Shown here: positions 4,900-8,396 of the stretch, one piece after another | Position numbering within the stretch: the stretch's first letter is position 1 | Layout of the letters: each line of letters opens with the position of its first letter | Assembly (NCBI GenBank): GCA_031267435.1 | Contig: JAIRZB010000026.1 | Location: 1-8,396, forward strand | Direction: 5' to 3' | From: Puniceicoccales bacterium | GTDB taxonomy: Bacteria > Verrucomicrobiota > Verrucomicrobiia > Opitutales > LL51 | DNA: 8,396 nucleotides | Translations under genes and position numbers: made by a program | The notes under the pieces: generated by a model | The model's database searches: none | What the model was told of the DNA's origin: nothing | The model's input: only the letters and a program-made list of their open reading frames with translations

Positions 4900-7104
4900 C
4901 TAGCCACCGCGATGAGATCGCAAACCTCCGCCGCTTCGAAAAGGTTTTCGCCCGGAACTCGATGATACCGGACGACTTGAAACATAGGCCTCGCCCTTGG
5001 CTTCGCAAAGTACGGCACGACGACTTAAACGTATGCGTCCCTTTTCATCCACACCGACACATTTCACAATAATCTCATCATTTAATTTGCAGATATCTTC
5101 CACATTCTCAACACGAAATTCGGCGAGTTCCGATACGTGAACCATACCTTCTTTGCCCGGCAAACACTCAACAAAAACACCAAAATCTTTAATCGATTTC
5201 ACCATGCCTTTGTAGGTTTTTCCTACCTCAATTTCCGCATTCATTGCATTAATTTCCGTTAGCACTAAATCCAACGATTCCTGGCTAGGAGCAAAAACCA
5301 TAACACGACCGCTGTTATCCTCATCGATGTCAATCTGTGCCCCACTCGATTCCGTAAGACGTTTGATATTTTTTCCGCCGGGACCAATAAGTGCACCAAT
5401 CTTGTCAGGATCTATCCATACTTCCTTAAATCCGGGTGCCGATGGCTTCAAGTGTCCATTAACGCGTGGTTGTACTGCCAGCATAGCTTCCAAAATCTTC
5501 GCCCGAGCCTCTTTATTACGGTAAATTGCTTCCTTCGCAATTTCGAACGGCAAACCCTTAATCTTGAGATCAAGCTGAAAACCCGTAATACCCCGCTCCG
5601 TGCCGCAAATCTTGAAATCCATATCGCCAAAGTGGTCCTCATCGCCAATAATATCGGTTAGAATAACATACTTTTTTAAATTTCCTTCACCATCAAATTC
5701 CGCAACTAAACCCGTAGAAATTCCTGAAACCGGTGCTAATATGGGTACGCCCGCATCCATGAGCGCTAGACACCCCCCACAAACACTCGCCATCGAAGAT
5801 GAACCGTTAGACTCTAAAATGTCCGAAATGATGCGAATGGAATAGGGAAAAACTTCCTCCGATGGGATGATCGGAGATAGGGAACGTTCTGCCAATGCTC
5901 CGTGACCAATTTCACGCCGTCCCGCGCCGGTTGTTTTTCCTGTTTCACCCACACAAAACGGTGGAAAATTGTAATGTAACAAAAATGTTTTGGTCTTTAT
6001 TCCACCGGTAATGGCATCCAATTCCTGCACATCCCGAGAAGATCCGAGTGTCAAACTCACCAATGCTTGGGTCTCGCCCCGTTGAAATAATGCCGTTCCA
6101 TGAACCCGCGGTAAAATATTGGTCTCGCAATGCAGGGATCGAATCTCATCGATGGCACGGCCATCTACCCGTTTTCCTTGGCCCAAAATATTGTTTCGGT
6201 AGAGTGTTTCCTGCAATTCTTCGAAGGCCATATAAACTGAAACTTCTTCGTAAACATTTTCACCGATCGCAGCGATCACCGCTGCCCCCGCTTCCTCCCT
6301 AATGATCTCCACATCCATTTCGCGTTTCGCCTTTTCCTTCTGGAAAACTGCCTGCGCCAGACGCTCGTCGAAACTCGCACAGATTTCCATAATATTGTGG
6401 GGTATCGTATGCAACACAAATTCTTTTTTTGGTTTTCCGCATAGGCGTACCAATTCCTTTTGAGCTTCGATAAGCGGTTGAATTTGTTGATGCGCAAATG
6501 CGAGAGCCTCGATAAAACGTTCCTCTGGAAGTTGATCGGCATTGCCTTCGATCATCATCATATCTTTCTCGTTACCGACGTAGATGAGATCCAACCGGGA
6601 ATGGAGCATTACCTCATTCGTTGGATTGGTTACAAATTCACCATCGACTTCGCCTATGCGCACGCAACCGATTGGTCCAGCCCATGGAATATCGGAACAA
6701 GCCAACGCCGCCGAAGCCCCGTTGACCATCAATACATCCGATTCATTTTTACCGTCCGTAGCCAACAAAACACCGATTACCTGGACTTCATTCATAAATC
6801 CTTTCGGAAATAGCGGACGCAACGGTCGATCGCACAAGCGGGAGGTTAAAATTTCTTTCTCCGACGGCTTACCTTCGCGTTTAGCATAACCACCTGGAAA
6901 CTTTCCAGCGGCGGAAAATCGTTCCCGGTAGTCAACGGCCAGCGGGAAAAAATTCTGTTCCGGTAAGCGTTTTTTAGCAGCGACGACGCTAACAAAAACA
7001 CTTGTTTCGCCAAGCGTAACAACAACCGAACCACTCGCCTGTTTCGCAAGCGATCCCGTAGAAAAATGTATCCCTTCTACTTCAACATTGAATAACTGTT
7101 TCAT
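4900..7104 (-). CDS. pnp: Polyribonucleotide nucleotidyltransferase (PNPase)
   Basis: A 734-residue protein, slightly longer than the roughly 700-710 usual, the excess being a C-terminal tail. It carries out phosphate-dependent 3'-5' degradation of RNA, and the reverse polymerisation, as a cytoplasmic trimer. All domains are present: first RNase PH domain (about 10-140, with DYRERFSAAGKFPGG and SEKEILTSRLCDRPLRP), the helical linker (about 150-300), second RNase PH domain (about 315-530, with GAGRREIGHGALAERSL and GDEDHFGDMDFK), KH domain with IGPGGKNI (573-580), and S1 domain (about 624-700). Asp490, Asp496 and Lys498 correspond to the catalytic Asp486, Asp492 and Lys494 of E. coli PNPase. 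The tail ends in SGGG and RGG. The start lies 27 bases after the rpsO stop without a Shine-Dalgarno sequence, so co-transcription is likely. Its S1 region has a paralogue downstream at 3827-4306. Confidence 0.98.
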   Translation of the reverse strand: MKQLFNVEVEGIHFSTGSLAKQASGSVVVTLGETSVFVSVVAAKKRLPEQNFFPLAVDYRERFSAAGKFPGGYAKREGKPSEKEILTSRLCDRPLRPLFPKGFMNEVQVIGVLLATDGKNESDVLMVNGASAALACSDIPWAGPIGCVRIGEVDGEFVTNPTNEVMLHSRLDLIYVGNEKDMMMIEGNADQLPEERFIEALAFAHQQIQPLIEAQKELVRLCGKPKKEFVLHTIPHNIMEICASFDERLAQAVFQKEKAKREMDVEIIREEAGAAVIAAIGENVYEEVSVYMAFEELQETLYRNNILGQGKRVDGRAIDEIRSLHCETNILPRVHGTALFQRGETQALVSLTLGSSRDVQELDAITGGIKTKTFLLHYNFPPFCVGETGKTTGAGRREIGHGALAERSLSPIIPSEEVFPYSIRIISDILESNGSSSMASVCGGCLALMDAGVPILAPVSGISTGLVAEFDGEGNLKKYVILTDIIGDEDHFGDMDFKICGTERGITGFQLDLKIKGLPFEIAKEAIYRNKEARAKILEAMLAVQPRVNGHLKPSAPGFKEVWIDPDKIGALIGPGGKNIKRLTESSGAQIDIDEDNSGRVMVFAPSQESLDLVLTEINAMNAEIEVGKTYKGMVKSIKDFGVFVECLPGKEGMVHVSELAEFRVENVEDICKLNDEIIVKCVGVDEKGRIRLSRRAVLCEAKGEAYVSSRPVSSSSGRKPFRSGGGLRSHRGG

Positions 7105-7131
7105 GAATTACAATTCTAGTTTTTGACTAAT

Positions 7132-7404
7132 TTAGCGACGCAACTCAAGGCGTTGAAGGATTTCGTTATACTTTTTAAAATCCACGCGTTTAAGATAATT
7201 GAGTAATTTTCGGCGACGGTTTGCCAATGCAACCAAGCCGCGGCGCGTATGAAAATCTTTTTTATGCATGCCGAGGTGTTTAGTGAGGTGATTAATCCGT
7301 GCGGTAAGGAGAGCGATTTGAACATCGCAGGAACCGGTATCGCTGGGATGAATTTTAAATTCACCGATAATCTTATTTTTTTCCAAATACTCTACTTTCG
7401 TCAT
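7132..7404 (-). CDS. rpsO: Small ribosomal subunit protein uS15
   Basis: A 90-residue protein, the usual length for uS15. Conserved features are DTGSCDVQIALLTARINHLT (21-40), the 16S-contact segment HKKDFHTRRGLVALANRRR, KLLNYLKR, and a terminal RLELRR. It binds helices 20-22 of 16S rRNA early in 30S assembly. It directly precedes pnp, the arrangement known from E. coli and many other bacteria. No canonical Shine-Dalgarno sequence is seen just before the ATG. A hairpin-rich leader of about 155 bases precedes it, consistent with translational autoregulation by S15 as known in several phyla, here only inferred. Confidence 0.98.
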   Translation of the reverse strand: MTKVEYLEKNKIIGEFKIHPSDTGSCDVQIALLTARINHLTKHLGMHKKDFHTRRGLVALANRRRKLLNYLKRVDFKKYNEILQRLELRR

Positions 7405-7429
7405 TATAATATTTTCATTTCACAGATAA

Positions 7430-7475
7430 GGAGATCTTCCTAATCTCCGTGTCCTAGTACCCCACTAGTCGACAC
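7430..7475 (-). promoter_or_regulatory. Two adjacent leader hairpins upstream of rpsO
   Basis: On the minus strand, GTGTC-GA-CTAGT, loop GGGGT, ACTAG-GACAC (7475-7449) forms a two-part stem with a GA bulge. GGAGAT, loop TAGGAAG, ATCTCC (7448-7430) follows with no gap. The second loop carries AGGA, and the pair ends about 25 bases before the rpsO ATG. S15 is known to bind small bulged or junction RNA elements in its own leader in several bacterial groups. This site is a candidate of that kind, unlike any form I can name. Confidence 0.5.
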
Positions 7476-7518
7476 CGCTATCTTTTTTAAAAGCATCTGT
7501 GGCAGGAAGCTCTGCTAG

Positions 7519-7534
7519 CGTATTTTCATATACG
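7519..7534 (-). promoter_or_regulatory. Small hairpin in the rpsO leader
   Basis: CGTAT pairs with ATACG around a 6-base loop. It sits early in the predicted leader, between the promoter and the paired hairpins. A weak GCAG/CTGC stem follows at about 7502-7515. Confidence 0.35.
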
Positions 7535-7565
7535 TTACAGTTCCGGAAAAATTTTCAAGTCTTAT

Positions 7566-7593
7566 ATTATAAAAGATTTCCACTACTATCCAA
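7566..7593 (-). promoter_or_regulatory. Promoter candidate for rpsO-pnp
   Basis: On the minus strand, TTGGAT (7593-7588) is separated by 16 bases from a perfect TATAAT (7571-7566). The -35 matches four of six consensus positions. A start near 7559 gives a leader of about 155 bases before the rpsO ATG. It lies just outside the tandem repeat array. Confidence 0.6.
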
Positions 7594-7629
7594 AATTTAT
7601 TTCGGGAGATTATTTTCCTCGAAAATCAC

Positions 7630-7690
7630 TTGACAGTTACCTCTTTTCCTCCAAGGCTGACAGGTAGAGGGTGGGAGCAAGCGGCACGTC
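7630..7690 (+). repeat. Array unit 1, 61-nt head
   Basis: TTGACAG at 7630 and TGACAG again at 7658, then GGTGGGAGCAAGCGGCACGT close to its end. Tail A follows (7691-7806). Confidence 0.8.
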
Positions 7691-7806
7691 GAAAATTAAA
7701 TCTTCGCCACCTTTCCATTGCCGCCTGCGCCAATCCGAAATACTTTTCCCGGAAATTGAAGTTTTTCCATTTTAGAAGTGAAAATGTAAATATTTCAAAA
7801 AACAAC

Positions 7807-7867
7807 TTGACAGCGCAGTTTAATTCTTCAGAGATAAAAAGGAAAGGCTAGGAGTAGGCGGCACGTC
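7807..7867 (+). repeat. Array unit 2, 61-nt head (diverged)
   Basis: Keeps TTGACAG and the end GGCGGCACGTC at the same distance, but lost the second TGACAG. It has GGCTAGGAGTAGGC where the others read GGTGGGAGCAAGC. Its A-type tail (7868-7992) holds a small TTTCCC/GGGAAA hairpin. Confidence 0.75.
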
Positions 7868-7992
7868 AAAATTAAATCTTTGTTACCTTCCATCGCCGCC
7901 TGCACCAATCTGAAATGCTTTCCCCGGAAATCTCGGGAAATGGAATTCTCCATCCTAAAAAATACAAAGTGTAAATACCACGAAAAAATCGC

Positions 7993-8053
7993 TTGACAGT
8001 GCAGCCAAATCCTCCAAGGATGACAGGTAAAAGGTGGGAGCAAGCGGTGCGTT
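7993..8053 (+). repeat. Array unit 3, 61-nt head
   Basis: Nearly identical to unit 4 over the head. It has both TGACAG copies (7994 and 8021) and a B-type tail (8054-8198). Confidence 0.8.
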
Positions 8054-8198
8054 TTGTAATTTGTTACAGTCCGCCGATTCCACTGCAGTATAAATGGCAA
8101 ACTTTCCAGCGCTTATGTAGCTCCGCCGCATACTACCCTCCTGCCCTCGGACGATCCAAAGCTTAACAGATTCGAAAAATTATTTCCCATAAAACATC

Positions 8199-8259
8199 TT
8201 GACAGCGTAGCCAAATCGCCCAAGGATGACAGGTAAAAGGTGGGAGCAAGCGGCATGTT
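8199..8259 (+). repeat. Array unit 4, 61-nt head
   Basis: Both TGACAG copies are present (8200 and 8227). Its B-type tail runs to the right edge, where the context that precedes unit 1 reappears. Confidence 0.8.
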
Positions 8260-8396
8260 TGCGACCTTTATGTTTCGCCGATCCTGGGCCGACCTAATAC
8301 GGCAAACTTTCCAGCGCTTACGTAGCCTTGCCGCATACTACTCTACTGCCCTCGAACGATCCAAATTCTGCCAAATTCGGGAGATTATTTTTCAAA

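Larger units (their letters stand above)
7600..8396. repeat. Tandem array of fixed-length heads and variable tails
   Basis: There is no credible gene here. Four units begin with a related head of exactly 61 nt, TTGACAG through to about GCGGCACGTC: 7630-7690, 7807-7867, 7993-8053 and 8199-8259. In units 1, 3 and 4 a second TGACAG lies exactly 27 bases after the first (7658, 8021 and 8227), followed by GGTRRARGGTGGGAGCAAGC. Unit 2 is the most diverged. Tails differ in kind. Units 1 and 2 share tail A (about AAAATTAAATCTT, GCCGCCTGC, CCCGGAAAT, then GTGTAAATA or ATGTAAATA). Units 3 and 4 share tail B (GGCAAACTTTCCAGCGCTTA, GCCGCATACTAC, GATCCAAA). Unit spacing is 177, 186 and 206. The context CGGGAGATTATTTT before unit 1 returns at the right edge, so the array probably continues. 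Codon-incompatible unit lengths argue against a protein. Confidence 0.85.

Noticed and set aside
7630..8100. Open frames of 73 and 90 codons in the tandem array
   Set aside because: Each crosses unit boundaries in different frames, and the head length of 61 is not a multiple of three. No protein is conserved between units.
7600..8396. Tandem array as a replication origin with iterons or as an integron cassette array
   Set aside because: No DnaA boxes, initiator gene, integrase or attC-type inverted cores are visible.

Overview
The window reads as chromosomal DNA of a moderately AT-rich bacterium, probably a verrucomicrobial (Opitutae/Puniceicoccales-like) member of the PVC group. This rests on recalled family character: the PNPase sequence, the bL28 variant with a GGIGTH segment, and the style of the YkuD transpeptidase. 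No search was run, so the lineage is an inference. Six protein genes are supported. One of them runs off the left edge.

Layout. Positions 3-545 (+) hold the 3' part of an unrecognised gene. Positions 546-1275 hold no gene, only a dense GC-rich mosaic of about twenty perfect or near-perfect hairpins built from a few recurring modules. Positions 1354-2451 (+) encode an unrecognised exported protein with a signal peptide, a late membrane segment and a Pro/Ser/Thr-rich tail. It converges on a minus-strand block. Read 5' to 3', that block is rpsO (uS15), pnp (polynucleotide phosphorylase), a stand-alone S1-domain protein with a glycine/arginine-rich tail, rpmB (bL28), and an L,D-transpeptidase-like gene. 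A 93-bp copy of the last gene's 3' end lies just downstream of it. The right end (about 7600-8396) has no gene. It carries a tandem array with a fixed 61-nt head and variable tails, and the array seems to continue past the edge.

Function. rpsO-pnp is the classical linkage of a ribosomal protein with the 3'-5' exoribonuclease. It has a good promoter candidate and a leader of about 155 nt containing two adjacent hairpins, a plausible site for S15 feedback. The S1-RGG protein is about 60% identical over 83 residues to the S1 domain of the PNPase encoded upstream. It looks like a 3'-end duplication of pnp that gained a low-complexity RNA-binding tail. The transpeptidase gene shows a second, fresher 3'-end duplication, so this strand records two such events.

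Most worth a second look: the 61-nt-head tandem array, the modular hairpin mosaic, the PNPase-derived S1-RGG protein, and the rpsO leader. No CRISPR array, phage, transposase, tRNA or rRNA was seen.
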